IMG/VR virus record: IMGVR_UViG_3300008267_000285
Span: 1-34,876 of that record
Length of the DNA stretch: 34,876 nt
Source of the DNA: a virus
Strand: one strand, 5' to 3'
Numbering within the stretch: the first letter of the stretch is position 1; every line of letters starts with the position of its first letter. Both the position numbers and the translations under genes were made by a program. Positions 14,995 to 21,701 of this stretch are shown piece after piece. Under the pieces are notes generated by a model that saw nothing but the letters and a program-made list of their open reading frames with translations, made no database searches and had not been told where the DNA came from.

Positions 14995-16563
14995 GTGAAG
15001 GTTTATAATAAAGAGTCTGATCTTAATCAAAAAATTGTTAGTGGAGTTAAAAAGTTAGCAGAAACCGTAGGAACTACCTTGGGACCAAAAGGTAGGAACG
15101 TGCTGATCCAGAATAAAGGAAAAATGCCGTTTGCTAGCAAAGATGGTGTAACTGTTGCAGAAGCGATTCATTTTGAGGATCCTTTTGAAAATGCTGGCGC
15201 TCAAGTTATGAAGCAAGTTTCCCAAAGAACAGTTGAAGATTGTGGCGACGGCACAACAACTTCTACTATTCTCGCTGCTGCAATCCTTACCAAATCACAA
15301 AAGTATATCACAGCCGGCTCATCGCCTACCGATATACGCCGTGGTATGGAAAAAGCTGTTGATGCTGTTGTTGGCGAACTAAAGAAAATCGCTCAACCTG
15401 TATCAAGCGTAGAGGATATAGAACACATTGCAACTATATCAGCCAATGGTGATAGTCGTATCGGCAAGCTAATTGCAACCGCTGTTGATAAAGCTGGTGT
15501 TGATGGTGCAATCACTATCGAAGAGGGTCGTGCTGCCGAAACAAAACTTAACATCGTTGAGGGTTTTCAATTCGACGCCGGATATGCATCGCCACAGTTC
15601 GTCACAGATGAACGCAAAGTCTCAGTTCGTTATGAAAACGCACTTGTTCTCGTAACAGACCAAGAAATTGAAAACGTCGAGGATATGCTACCAGTTTTAG
15701 AGATTGCTGCGCGTGATAAACGACCACTTGTCATAGTTGCAGAAAGCGTTGAAGGACAGGCACTAGCTGCTCTTATTATGAATGCTATGCGTGGAACAAT
15801 GAGAGTTATGGCTATAAAAGCTCCTCGCTATGGTCAAGAACGTAAGAACCTACTTAGTGATCTAGCACTTGCTGTAGGAGCAACTTATATTTCTAAAGAG
15901 CGTGGTATGCTATTACGCGACACAAAGTTGACAGATCTTGGCGGTGTTAAGAGCATTGAATCGCTAAAGAATTGGTCAACTTTTGTTGGCGGGAAAGGTA
16001 GCTATGAACAAATTGAAAAACGCATTGAGTCTCTTAAAGCAGAGATTAGTCAGACGGATGATATTGACGAATGCAAGCGTATCCAAGATAGAATTACTAG
16101 ACTTGCCTCTGGTGTTGCTATTATATCTGTTGGCGGCGTTACGGAAATTGACATGATTGAACGCAAGCACCGCATCGAAGATGCTCTTGCCGCAGTTAAA
16201 AGCGCACAAGAAGAGGGTATACTTCCGGGTGGCGGTGTAGCACTTGTCCGCGCTATCAAAAATTTAAAAGTCAAAGGTCTTAATCAAGATGAAGATTTTG
16301 GTGTGAGAGTAGTATTAGAATCTTGTGAAGAACCTATCCGAAAGATAGCTGAGAATTCAGGTGAAAAACCAGATATCATCATTGATGCTATCAAGCGCAT
16401 GAAAAAACTATGGGGTGGCTATAATTTCGCTAACTCTAAGTATTGTGACATGAAGGAAGCCGGCGTCATAGATCCAGCAAAAGTAACGCGTTGCGCTCTT
16501 CAAAATGCTGTGTCAGCAGCATCAACTTTATTGACAACAAACTATGCAATAATTGAGATTTAG
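14995..16563 (+). CDS. groEL: GroEL-type chaperonin (60 kDa), phage-encoded, 522 aa
   Basis: A full-length group I chaperonin: N-terminal equatorial GTTLGPKGRNVLI, ATP site DCGDGTTTST (Asp85, equal to E. coli Asp87), the apical domain with EGFQFDAGYASPQFVTD and RPLVIVAESVEGQAL, the IISVGGVTEIDMIERKHR hinge, RIEDAL with the hydrolysis Asp396, and the GVIDPAKVTRCALQNA end. It is 26 residues shorter than E. coli GroEL and ends TNYAIIEI without the flexible GGM tail that fills the cavity. GTG start with AGGAGG 4 nt upstream and a strong promoter just before. No groES is in the window, so it uses host GroES, another phage protein or none. It probably folds virion proteins. Confidence 0.97.
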   Translation: MKVYNKESDLNQKIVSGVKKLAETVGTTLGPKGRNVLIQNKGKMPFASKDGVTVAEAIHFEDPFENAGAQVMKQVSQRTVEDCGDGTTTSTILAAAILTKSQKYITAGSSPTDIRRGMEKAVDAVVGELKKIAQPVSSVEDIEHIATISANGDSRIGKLIATAVDKAGVDGAITIEEGRAAETKLNIVEGFQFDAGYASPQFVTDERKVSVRYENALVLVTDQEIENVEDMLPVLEIAARDKRPLVIVAESVEGQALAALIMNAMRGTMRVMAIKAPRYGQERKNLLSDLALAVGATYISKERGMLLRDTKLTDLGGVKSIESLKNWSTFVGGKGSYEQIEKRIESLKAEISQTDDIDECKRIQDRITRLASGVAIISVGGVTEIDMIERKHRIEDALAAVKSAQEEGILPGGGVALVRAIKNLKVKGLNQDEDFGVRVVLESCEEPIRKIAENSGEKPDIIIDAIKRMKKLWGGYNFANSKYCDMKEAGVIDPAKVTRCALQNAVSAASTLLTTNYAIIEI

Positions 16564-16610
16564 AAACTAATTATTAGAGGCAATTTTTTAACCGGAAGGA
16601 GGTGGGAGAG

Positions 16611-16931
16611 ATGGATAATAATTTCGAGTTTCGTGAACTTGAAGCGGTAATGATGGAAGTGAAATTAAGCACTGAACGCATGACTGCAAAGTTAGAACAA
16701 CTTGGAGATTCTATCCATAAGTTAGAAACTTCTATTGCTAGAATTGATAACGCTCTCTCATCTCAGGAACGTAGACTTATCATAGTTGAACAATCCATAC
16801 CAAGAGATCTACTGCAAGACTTAGCATTAATTAAAAATGCACAAGCTATGCAAACAAAACTTATATGGCTTGTAGGCACCGCTGCAATAACTGGATGGTT
16901 AAAAACTCTTTTTAATTTGATTTCTAACTAG
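16611..16931 (+). CDS. Coiled-coil protein with C-terminal membrane helix, XhlA/holin-like, 106 aa
   Basis: Residues about 8-65 form heptad-rich coiled coil (LEAVMMEVKLSTERMTAKLE, IHKLETSIARIDNAL) and the C-terminus (IWLVGTAAITGWLKTLFNLI) a single membrane helix. This layout and size match the XhlA haemolysin/holin-associated family of phages. ATG 16611 is set by a near-perfect Shine-Dalgarno, AAGGAGGTG, 6 nt upstream; the GTG at 16602 lies inside it. It follows groEL and precedes a terminator. The lysis role is inferred from architecture; a tail-anchored structural protein is possible. Confidence 0.75.
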   Translation: MDNNFEFRELEAVMMEVKLSTERMTAKLEQLGDSIHKLETSIARIDNALSSQERRLIIVEQSIPRDLLQDLALIKNAQAMQTKLIWLVGTAAITGWLKTLFNLISN

Positions 16932-16947
16932 CCTTGTGTTAGTATAT

Positions 16948-16980
16948 GCGGGAGGTGGCTAGTGCTGCTTCCCGCTTTTT
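16948..16980 (+). terminator. Intrinsic terminator after the groEL unit
   Basis: GCGGGA (16948-16953) pairs with TCCCGC (16970-16975), followed by TTTTTATTT. It shows that an in-frame ATG at 16946 is not a real start. Confidence 0.8.
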
Positions 16981-16993
16981 ATTTGGAGCTAAT

Positions 16994-17296
16994 ATGCAAG
17001 TTAAGATAAGTTTTACAGTTGGGATTGAAGAAGTGCCAAGGAAAGTTGATGAACAATTGCTTTGGTGCTTAAAAGAACTTGACGCAGTACAAGATTCAAA
17101 ATATTACGAAGTCACTGACAAAAACATTGTTCAAACAATAGATTGGATTGAAAGAACAAGGAAGCTGCTGCTACAGGTTGACACAAGGATGGCTGATTGC
17201 TATTCTATCCTAACTGGCTACAATAAAGCGCAAGCCGATAGTATCGCAGCTAGAGATAGCGGAGTAGATGATGGCGACTCTGGTTCGCAATCCTGA
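16994..17296 (+). CDS. Hypothetical protein, 100 aa
   Basis: ATG 16994 is chosen because TTGGAG lies 5-9 nt upstream, while the in-frame ATG at 16946 is inside the terminator hairpin. The protein is alpha-helical (VDEQLLWCLKELDAV, VQTIDWIERTRKLLLQVDTRM) with an N-terminal strand (MQVKISFTVGIEEVP) and an Asp/Ser/Gly-rich tail. No family recognised. A promoter for the next gene lies in its last third. Confidence 0.75.
   Translation: MQVKISFTVGIEEVPRKVDEQLLWCLKELDAVQDSKYYEVTDKNIVQTIDWIERTRKLLLQVDTRMADCYSILTGYNKAQADSIAARDSGVDDGDSGSQS
17178..17206 (+). promoter_or_regulatory. sigma70-like promoter inside the 100-aa gene
   Basis: TTGACA at 17178-17183, a 17-nt spacer and TATTCT at 17201-17206, about 62 nt before the start at 17268. 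Confidence 0.45.
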
Positions 17297-17498
17297 TGTG
17301 GGCGACATAGTAAAAATACCACAAAGCACACTGCTGAGAAATAATAAAAATCCATACAGATTTCGTAGACTGGATGAACCAGAATATGGTTTTATTGTAG
17401 AAATAATCAACAATTCTTGGCCTGTTTATTATGAAATCGTACTTGATAATGATTCATGGATTCTTCAAAAAGAAGATTTTATCGTATTGGAGGAATAA
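17268..17498 (+). CDS. SH3/KOW-like small protein of the expanded family, 76 aa
   Basis: Core VRNPDVGDIVKIPQ, then EYGFIVEIINN, YYEIVLDNDSWILQKEDFIVLEE: the Gly-Asp-Ile turn, a central hydrophobic strand and an Asp-Asn-rich last hairpin are as in the array at 23-30.5 kb. It is an outlying copy. Start ATG 17268 (or 17271) overlaps the previous gene by about 29 nt; the stop TAA overlaps the next ATG (TAATG). Function unknown; possibly RNA or protein binding by a small beta barrel. Confidence 0.75.
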   Translation: MMATLVRNPDVGDIVKIPQSTLLRNNKNPYRFRRLDEPEYGFIVEIINNSWPVYYEIVLDNDSWILQKEDFIVLEE

Positions 17499-17776
17499 TG
17501 GTTAAATTTGTAGAAGTTTATGAAAAGTCTGGTAGTAACACATTTGCTATGCGAGAAATAACAATTAACCCGCAGCACGTCGTAGCGTTCAGAGAGGATG
17601 TATTGGCTAAGTCAGCACTACAAGAAAATCGTATGCCAGAAGGGCTTTCAAAGAAAGTTGGCTTTACACGCATCTATTTAAATTCAGGGCAGTTTAATCT
17701 AAATGTAGTTGTTGCTGAACCACCAGACATGGTTGAAAGCAAAATCACAAACTCTAAAAAACTGCTCAAGGGATAG
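17498..17776 (+). CDS. Hypothetical conserved-looking phage protein, 92 aa
   Basis: ATG 17498 has GGAGG 4 nt upstream and overlaps the preceding TAA; an earlier in-frame ATG (17456) lies inside the other gene. The sequence alternates strands and turns (VKFVEVYEKSG, FAMREITINPQHVVAFRED, VGFTRIYLNSG, LNVVVAEPPDMVESKI), the pattern of small 'INPxHVVxxRED ... TRIYLxxG ... VVxxxxxVE' phage proteins that remind me of FlbD-type beta proteins. No function is established. Confidence 0.8.
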   Translation: MVKFVEVYEKSGSNTFAMREITINPQHVVAFREDVLAKSALQENRMPEGLSKKVGFTRIYLNSGQFNLNVVVAEPPDMVESKITNSKKLLKG

Positions 17777-17782
17777 CAGATA

Positions 17783-18181
17783 ATGAGTCAAAATGGTGAT
17801 GGGAACGATGAATTAAAAGATTATTATGTTATAAAATTTGAAAAATACATAGAATTAGCAGAAGAGATAGAACACAAATATCGTATAGTTGCTGATTTAT
17901 TACATGATCATATTCTAGGAACGCTTCCTGAGTTCTGGGATGAAACACCCATACCAGATATTATTGAGTTCTTTGCTAATTTAAATGATATAAGAAAATT
18001 CCTAGATGAGCGCATAAATAATACTCCAGAGGAAGTGGTCAAGCTAGGACAAAAATATAACATAAAAGATGTGCTGTTAAAAGGTGAAGAGCTAAATAGG
18101 ATGAATGCTCTTCTCCTAGCTGAAGAACAACTAGAAAGCGATTTAGAGATTAATCATAAAATCTGCATCATCATCAATTGA
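17783..18181 (+). CDS. Helical hypothetical protein, 132 aa
   Basis: Acidic and almost wholly helical (EKYIELAEEIEHKYRIVADL, IIEFFANLNDIRKFLDERI, ELNRMNALLLAEEQLESDL), ending IIIN. No recognised domain. Start ATG 17783 follows the previous stop by 6 nt with a poor Shine-Dalgarno. The promoter for Hsp20 overlaps its stop codon. Confidence 0.75.
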   Translation: MSQNGDGNDELKDYYVIKFEKYIELAEEIEHKYRIVADLLHDHILGTLPEFWDETPIPDIIEFFANLNDIRKFLDERINNTPEEVVKLGQKYNIKDVLLKGEELNRMNALLLAEEQLESDLEINHKICIIIN

Positions 18182-18207
18182 CAATTCAGGAACAGTGATT
18201 ACATTAT
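18178..18207 (+). promoter_or_regulatory. Promoter for the Hsp20 gene
   Basis: A perfect TTGACA at 18178-18183, an 18-nt spacer and CATTAT at 18202-18207 (4 of 6). It overlaps the end of the upstream gene and lies 40 nt before ATG 18248. Confidence 0.5.
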
Positions 18208-18214
18208 ATGCATA

Positions 18215-18227
18215 GACGCCAAGCGTC
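18215..18227 (+). promoter_or_regulatory. Small palindrome in the Hsp20 leader
   Basis: GACGC-CAA-GCGTC lies directly after the predicted transcription start. It could be an operator, a 5' stabilising hairpin, or chance. Confidence 0.35.
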
Positions 18228-18247
18228 AATAACAAAGGAGAATATGC

Positions 18248-18601
18248 ATGTCTGTACTAGCCCGTGAACTAAACAATCTACTAAGCACCTCTTGGACTAC
18301 CGAGAGTTATAATTACGCAGCTTATCACTTCGCAAGCAACGAGAACGAATACTGGGTGGAAATTCCACTAGTAGGTGTTGCCCGCGAAAATCTATCCGTA
18401 GATGTCCAAGATGGAATTCTGACTATCGTAGCTAAGACTGAGTCGAAGTCACGCTTTACTCGTAATTTTAATCAATCATGGCACTTAACGAAAGATTGTA
18501 ACGTAGAAGCTGTGTCTGCTAAACTAGAAAATGGTCTATTAACCGTTCGTATTCCACGTTCAAAGCCACCAAAAAAGATTGTAAACGTTGAAATTGTTTA
18601 A
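18248..18601 (+). CDS. hsp20: Small heat-shock protein Hsp20 (alpha-crystallin domain), 117 aa
   Basis: The alpha-crystallin domain covers about residues 28-115: EYWVEIPLVGVARENLSVDV, DGILTIVAKTE, SRFTRNFNQSWHL and the conserved LENGLLTVRIPRSKP near the end. The N-terminal arm is short. Hsp20s are ATP-independent holdases; phage copies are common in T4-like cyanophages and may protect folding virion proteins together with GroEL. AAAGGAG ends 7 nt before ATG 18248. It has its own promoter and a strong terminator, so it is probably a monocistronic unit. Confidence 0.95.
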   Translation: MSVLARELNNLLSTSWTTESYNYAAYHFASNENEYWVEIPLVGVARENLSVDVQDGILTIVAKTESKSRFTRNFNQSWHLTKDCNVEAVSAKLENGLLTVRIPRSKPPKKIVNVEIV

Positions 18602-18616
18602 TAGCTTTTAACATTT

Positions 18617-18648
18617 AAAGCGGGTAGTTAATACTACCCGCTTTTTTA
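18617..18648 (+). terminator. Intrinsic terminator after hsp20
   Basis: AGCGGGTAGT (18619-18628), loop TAAT, ACTACCCGCT (18633-18642) and a T6 run: a 10-bp perfect stem, the clearest terminator in the window. Confidence 0.95.
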
Positions 18649-18670
18649 TTGCTTTAAACATAACAAAAAC

Positions 18671-18678
18671 CTATTTAT
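18671..18678 (+). promoter_or_regulatory. CTATTTAT motif before the DUF5661-like gene
   Basis: CTATTTAT ends 4 nt before ATG 18683, no Shine-Dalgarno is visible and a terminator lies just upstream, so a promoter must be close. If it acts as a -10 box the mRNA would be nearly leaderless. Confidence 0.35.
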
Positions 18679-18682
18679 TAGC

Positions 18683-19006
18683 ATGAGATTATTAATTCTA
18701 AATAAACACGAATTGGCTATGGGTATCGCAAAAGAGAGTAGTGAACATGGCATGTCATACGATGAAGCTAGAAAGACCGCTATAGACCACCTAAAAGAGC
18801 GACCGGATTATTATTCAGTTGCCGACAAAGCCGGTCTTGAAGAAGACGATGCGCTAGAAGAATGGCATGATTCTATTTTCACTAAGGAAAAGAGTGGTTC
18901 TGGTCGTGCCGGCAGAGTAAAAAAAGCTATTAACAAAGCAAAAAAGAGTAAACAATTCGCTCCCTCGGTACACCCAGGAGTTAACTATGCTGCGGGCCAA
19001 CATTAA
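18683..19006 (+). CDS. DUF5661-like protein, 107 aa
   Basis: HELAMGIAKESSEHGMSY, then KTAIDHLKERPDYYSVADKAG matches what I recall of the DUF5661 pattern (xMGxxxExEHG ... KxAxxHLxExPDYYxxL). The C-terminal half is different: a Lys-rich stretch (RVKKAINKAKKSKQ) and an end PSVHPGVNYAAGQH. Function of the family is unknown. A strong terminator precedes the gene, so it must have its own promoter. Confidence 0.65.
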   Translation: MRLLILNKHELAMGIAKESSEHGMSYDEARKTAIDHLKERPDYYSVADKAGLEEDDALEEWHDSIFTKEKSGSGRAGRVKKAINKAKKSKQFAPSVHPGVNYAAGQH

Positions 19007-19054
19007 TTATGGTACTATTTAGAGTTAGATATTTAATAAATAAAGGATTATAAT

Positions 19055-19501
19055 ATGAAGATTTCAAAAGAAAGACTAACACAATTAGTTCAAGAAGAGT
19101 TAGCAATCAGCCTTGGAGGCGCTGGCGATGTAGGTCCTATGATTGGAGGCGAACAACCACATATCGAATCAGATGGTGAAGGTTATATGGCTAAACAAAA
19201 CCTTTGGAAAATCGCTGAGTATGCTTCAAAACTTTATGAACTAATGGAGGACTCTGACGATCTAGAACCGTGGGTTGAGGAAAAGATTGCTGTTGCAGCA
19301 TTTATTATGGATTCAATTGGTCATTATATTGAATATACTAAACATCGTGAACATGAGGCTAGTGAAGGTGAAGCCGATCATCTAGAGGTCGGAAAAGAAG
19401 AGCCAGAAGAATATGAAGTTGGTCTTGATGATGAAGAATATGAATTTGAACCATCCGAAGAAGAATACGAAGACGAGGATGAAGAAGAGGAAGAGGCTTA
19501 G
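19055..19501 (+). CDS. Tagged acidic hypothetical protein, 148 aa
   Basis: Clear N-terminal tag (MKISKERLTQLVQEELAIS), a Gly-rich linker, then a helical domain: EGYMAKQNLWKIAEYASKLY and LEPWVEEKIAVAAFIMDSIG, a pattern I recall in uncharacterised marine T4-like phage proteins. The last 55 residues are extremely acidic (Glu/Asp/Tyr). AAAGG lies upstream of ATG 19055. Probably a virion-associated protein; the acidic tail may help encapsidation or bind basic partners. Confidence 0.8.
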   Translation: MKISKERLTQLVQEELAISLGGAGDVGPMIGGEQPHIESDGEGYMAKQNLWKIAEYASKLYELMEDSDDLEPWVEEKIAVAAFIMDSIGHYIEYTKHREHEASEGEADHLEVGKEEPEEYEVGLDDEEYEFEPSEEEYEDEDEEEEEA

Positions 19502-19523
19502 AAGTAAAACTTGAGGAAATATA

Positions 19524-20591
19524 ATGTTAACAAAAAAAGAAACAAAAAAGCTTCTTGTTGAGTGGAAAGACTTTTTAAAAGAAGCTGTCGATTACAAAAA
19601 AATAGCAGTAGTTGATCTAGACGGCACAGTTTTTGAAAAAGGAATTAGTTTAATTAATCTACCAGAAGGCACATCTGCTGGCCCTATTAAATATTTTGCC
19701 CTTTCTTCTGTTGAATCACTAACGGTTGGTGCAAAGTCTAAAAATAATATTTTTAACGGTGATGATGAAGTATTTACGCAAACAATAAATCAAATAAATA
19801 GTTTAAAAAAGGAAGGTTGTAAAGTCGTTCTACTTACAGGTAGGTCTGTGCCGAATTTTCAAGAATATAGATCTAAAAAAGATCCAAATCTTAATTTTGT
19901 AGAGTCCTCTGTTACCCTAATCGAAAACAACGGAGAATTATTAAACAAAATAGGTGAACTAGTTAGAGCTATCGGTCTACAAGTTGATGAAATTTATCCT
20001 CTCAACATGCCCGAAGAAGGCAAGAAAAACGCTAAGAAGCCTGAATCTTATAAAAAAGATGCGATAGTTAAAATCGCCAGCGGTGCATCTGAAGTAATAA
20101 TTTTTGAAGACGACAGAGAAATAAAAGTAGCTCTTCAAAACAAACTTCACAAAGAGCAGCCAGAAGTTCTTGTTAATTTTGCTGAGGTTGGACCTTCAAT
20201 AACAGACAAGGCTCGCGCAGAAGAAAAAGAAGTCGCTGAGAATATTAAAAATGAAGCAGATAAAATAATACAAGACATATTTGGTGAAGGATCTTACAAA
20301 AGAGCGTCTGGTCGACCATCCGACAGCTTAGTGAAAATGAGAGATTCGCTATATCCATCAAAGATATCTTCAGAAGAAGACGATGTATTACAATCTGTTA
20401 TAAAAGTTTATGCTGGCGCGGAGAAAAAAATTGTTTTTAAAGATTATGAAAACATAGTCTCTCTAAAAAAGAATACAAAACTTTTATCAAAAATAAAAGA
20501 AGCTTATAGTGAAGCAACAAAAGAACAAGGATTTACTCCGGAAATTCCCTTAAAAGAGAATAAATATCGTTTAATGTTAAAAAAAAGGTAA
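19524..20591 (+). CDS. Tagged HAD-like phosphatase, 355 aa
   Basis: HAD superfamily motifs: VVDLDGTVF (Asp31 nucleophile, Asp33), motif II VVLLTGRS and an acidic motif IV in VIIFEDDRE. A Lys near PESYKKDAIVKI could be motif III. The HAD part spans about residues 24-220; the last 130 residues are helical and charged, without assignment. The N-terminus (LTKKETKKLLVEWKDFLKEA) is a variant of the shared tag with a Trp. The substrate cannot be told; the family acts on phosphosugars, nucleotides or nucleic-acid ends. GAGGAAAT lies before ATG 19524. Confidence 0.8.
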   Translation: MLTKKETKKLLVEWKDFLKEAVDYKKIAVVDLDGTVFEKGISLINLPEGTSAGPIKYFALSSVESLTVGAKSKNNIFNGDDEVFTQTINQINSLKKEGCKVVLLTGRSVPNFQEYRSKKDPNLNFVESSVTLIENNGELLNKIGELVRAIGLQVDEIYPLNMPEEGKKNAKKPESYKKDAIVKIASGASEVIIFEDDREIKVALQNKLHKEQPEVLVNFAEVGPSITDKARAEEKEVAENIKNEADKIIQDIFGEGSYKRASGRPSDSLVKMRDSLYPSKISSEEDDVLQSVIKVYAGAEKKIVFKDYENIVSLKKNTKLLSKIKEAYSEATKEQGFTPEIPLKENKYRLMLKKR

Positions 20592-20667
20592 TTTAAAAAA
20601 CTAATTAATATGTAGTGAAAGGAGACAACTCATTAGACCGGCCCGATAAGCCAAGGATAAAATCTGA

Positions 20668-20940
20668 ATGTGTACTGTATGTAAAAAAATTAAAAAAGGA
20701 ACTGTTGACGTTGAGGAAGCGAAAGACTTAATGAACGAGATGATCGATTATTTAAGTGAAGAACACATCGAAGAAGTTGAACAGATGATTTTTGAAATGG
20801 AAGATACATACGATTACATGATGGAACGCCGCTTGGAGAAATTAGAATTGGACGGCGAAGAAGATGACTACGGCGATGATGATTATGCTCCCGAAGAAGA
20901 TCTTCATGAAGAAGAATATGAAGACGACGATGACGAATAA
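20668..20940 (+). CDS. Acidic hypothetical protein with CxxC start, 90 aa
   Basis: Begins MCTVCKKIKKG (CxxC), continues as a helical acidic stretch (VEEAKDLMNEMIDYLSEEHI, VEQMIFEMEDTYDYMMERRL) and ends in a run of Asp/Glu/Tyr. A strong Shine-Dalgarno-like AAAGGAGA at 20619-20626 is 42 nt upstream, too far for this ATG, so the 76-nt leader may be structured or carry an unseen signal. Closer is AAGGA at 20653-20657. Terminator directly after. No function seen. Confidence 0.75.
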   Translation: MCTVCKKIKKGTVDVEEAKDLMNEMIDYLSEEHIEEVEQMIFEMEDTYDYMMERRLEKLELDGEEDDYGDDDYAPEEDLHEEEYEDDDDE

Positions 20941-20961
20941 TATTTAACATAAAACATATGG

Positions 20962-20989
20962 ATCCACCATACAGAAATGTATGGTGGAT
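20962..20989 (+). terminator. 11-bp hairpin between 20940 and 21006
   Basis: ATCCACCATAC (20962-20972), a 6-nt loop and GTATGGTGGAT (20979-20989), followed by TTTCTATTTATT. The stem is perfect. It is likely a terminator, and it makes the in-frame ATG at 20958 an unlikely start. Confidence 0.75.
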
Positions 20990-20991
20990 TT

Positions 20992-20999
20992 CTATTTAT
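20992..20999 (+). promoter_or_regulatory. CTATTTAT motif before the GNAT-like gene
   Basis: CTATTTAT ends 6 nt before ATG 21006, following a terminator hairpin, as at 18671-18678. Confidence 0.3.
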
Positions 21000-21005
21000 T
21001 ACTAC

Positions 21006-21701
21006 ATGAAATTATACTTTAATCATGAAATGGGATTTGGTAAGATGCAGCATGAGACAATGCTGTATTATCCATTTGGCGCCACTTTTGAGCCCCATGA
21101 AAGAATAAATGCTCTTGAGACTGGTTGGTTTCCGATAAATAATGTGATGTGGTTCCAATCACGATCAACTAGGCTTGATCTAAGAAAATACGAACCATCA
21201 GGTAAAGTATTAAAGCTTTCCAAAAAAATTAAATACTACCCCGATGTCAACATGACACCCTCTAAAAAATATAGATTAGGGGAGATATATAAAAAATACA
21301 TTGAATATAAGAAATTTCGCGATCAAAGTCTAACAGTAGATGATATGATCAGTAACAGCCACGGTCATATATACTATGCACATGAAAATGAAATCATAGG
21401 CTTTTCTTTTTATAAAATATTAGGAAGCAATTATTTAAGTATAGAATTTGCTTGGGATTATAAACATCCATCATTGTCACTTGGACACGTCAGCATTTAT
21501 CTTGAAAGTCTTTTTGCAAGAAGTCACAGATGCAATTATATGTATCTATCCGCAGGATATGAGAAATGTTCTTTGTATAAAGCGGATTACAAAGGATTTC
21601 AGTGGTGGAAAGGCTATGAATGGTCAGAAGATGTTGACACTTTTAAGAAGCTATGCTATAACGATGAGAAGGTGGTTATAAACAATTTTGAAAACATATA
21701 G
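21006..21701 (+). CDS. Arginyltransferase-like GNAT protein, 231 aa
   Basis: ATG 21006 is taken after the hairpin. The last third (LGHVSIYLESLFARSHRCNY, MYLSAGYEKCSLYKADYKGF, WWKGYEW) resembles the C-terminal GNAT half of arginyl-tRNA-protein transferases (LGxxSxxxEIxxARxLGxxYxYLGYxIxxxxKMxYKAxFxP). A part upstream (TPSKKYRLGEIYKKYIEYKKF) also fits that fold. The N-terminal zinc/Cys part of true ATE enzymes is missing. It may transfer an amino acid or acyl group to a protein N-terminus, altering host protein stability; this is inference from partial similarity. Confidence 0.6.
   Translation: MKLYFNHEMGFGKMQHETMLYYPFGATFEPHERINALETGWFPINNVMWFQSRSTRLDLRKYEPSGKVLKLSKKIKYYPDVNMTPSKKYRLGEIYKKYIEYKKFRDQSLTVDDMISNSHGHIYYAHENEIIGFSFYKILGSNYLSIEFAWDYKHPSLSLGHVSIYLESLFARSHRCNYMYLSAGYEKCSLYKADYKGFQWWKGYEWSEDVDTFKKLCYNDEKVVINNFENI
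21634..21662 (+). promoter_or_regulatory. sigma70-like promoter inside the GNAT gene
   Basis: TTGACA at 21634-21639, a 17-nt spacer and TATAAC at 21657-21662 (5 of 6), 26 nt before the start at 21688. Confidence 0.6.

Noticed and set aside
16946-16993. Upstream in-frame ATG for the 100-aa gene
   Set aside because: It lies inside the terminator hairpin after the groEL unit; ATG 16994 has its own Shine-Dalgarno.
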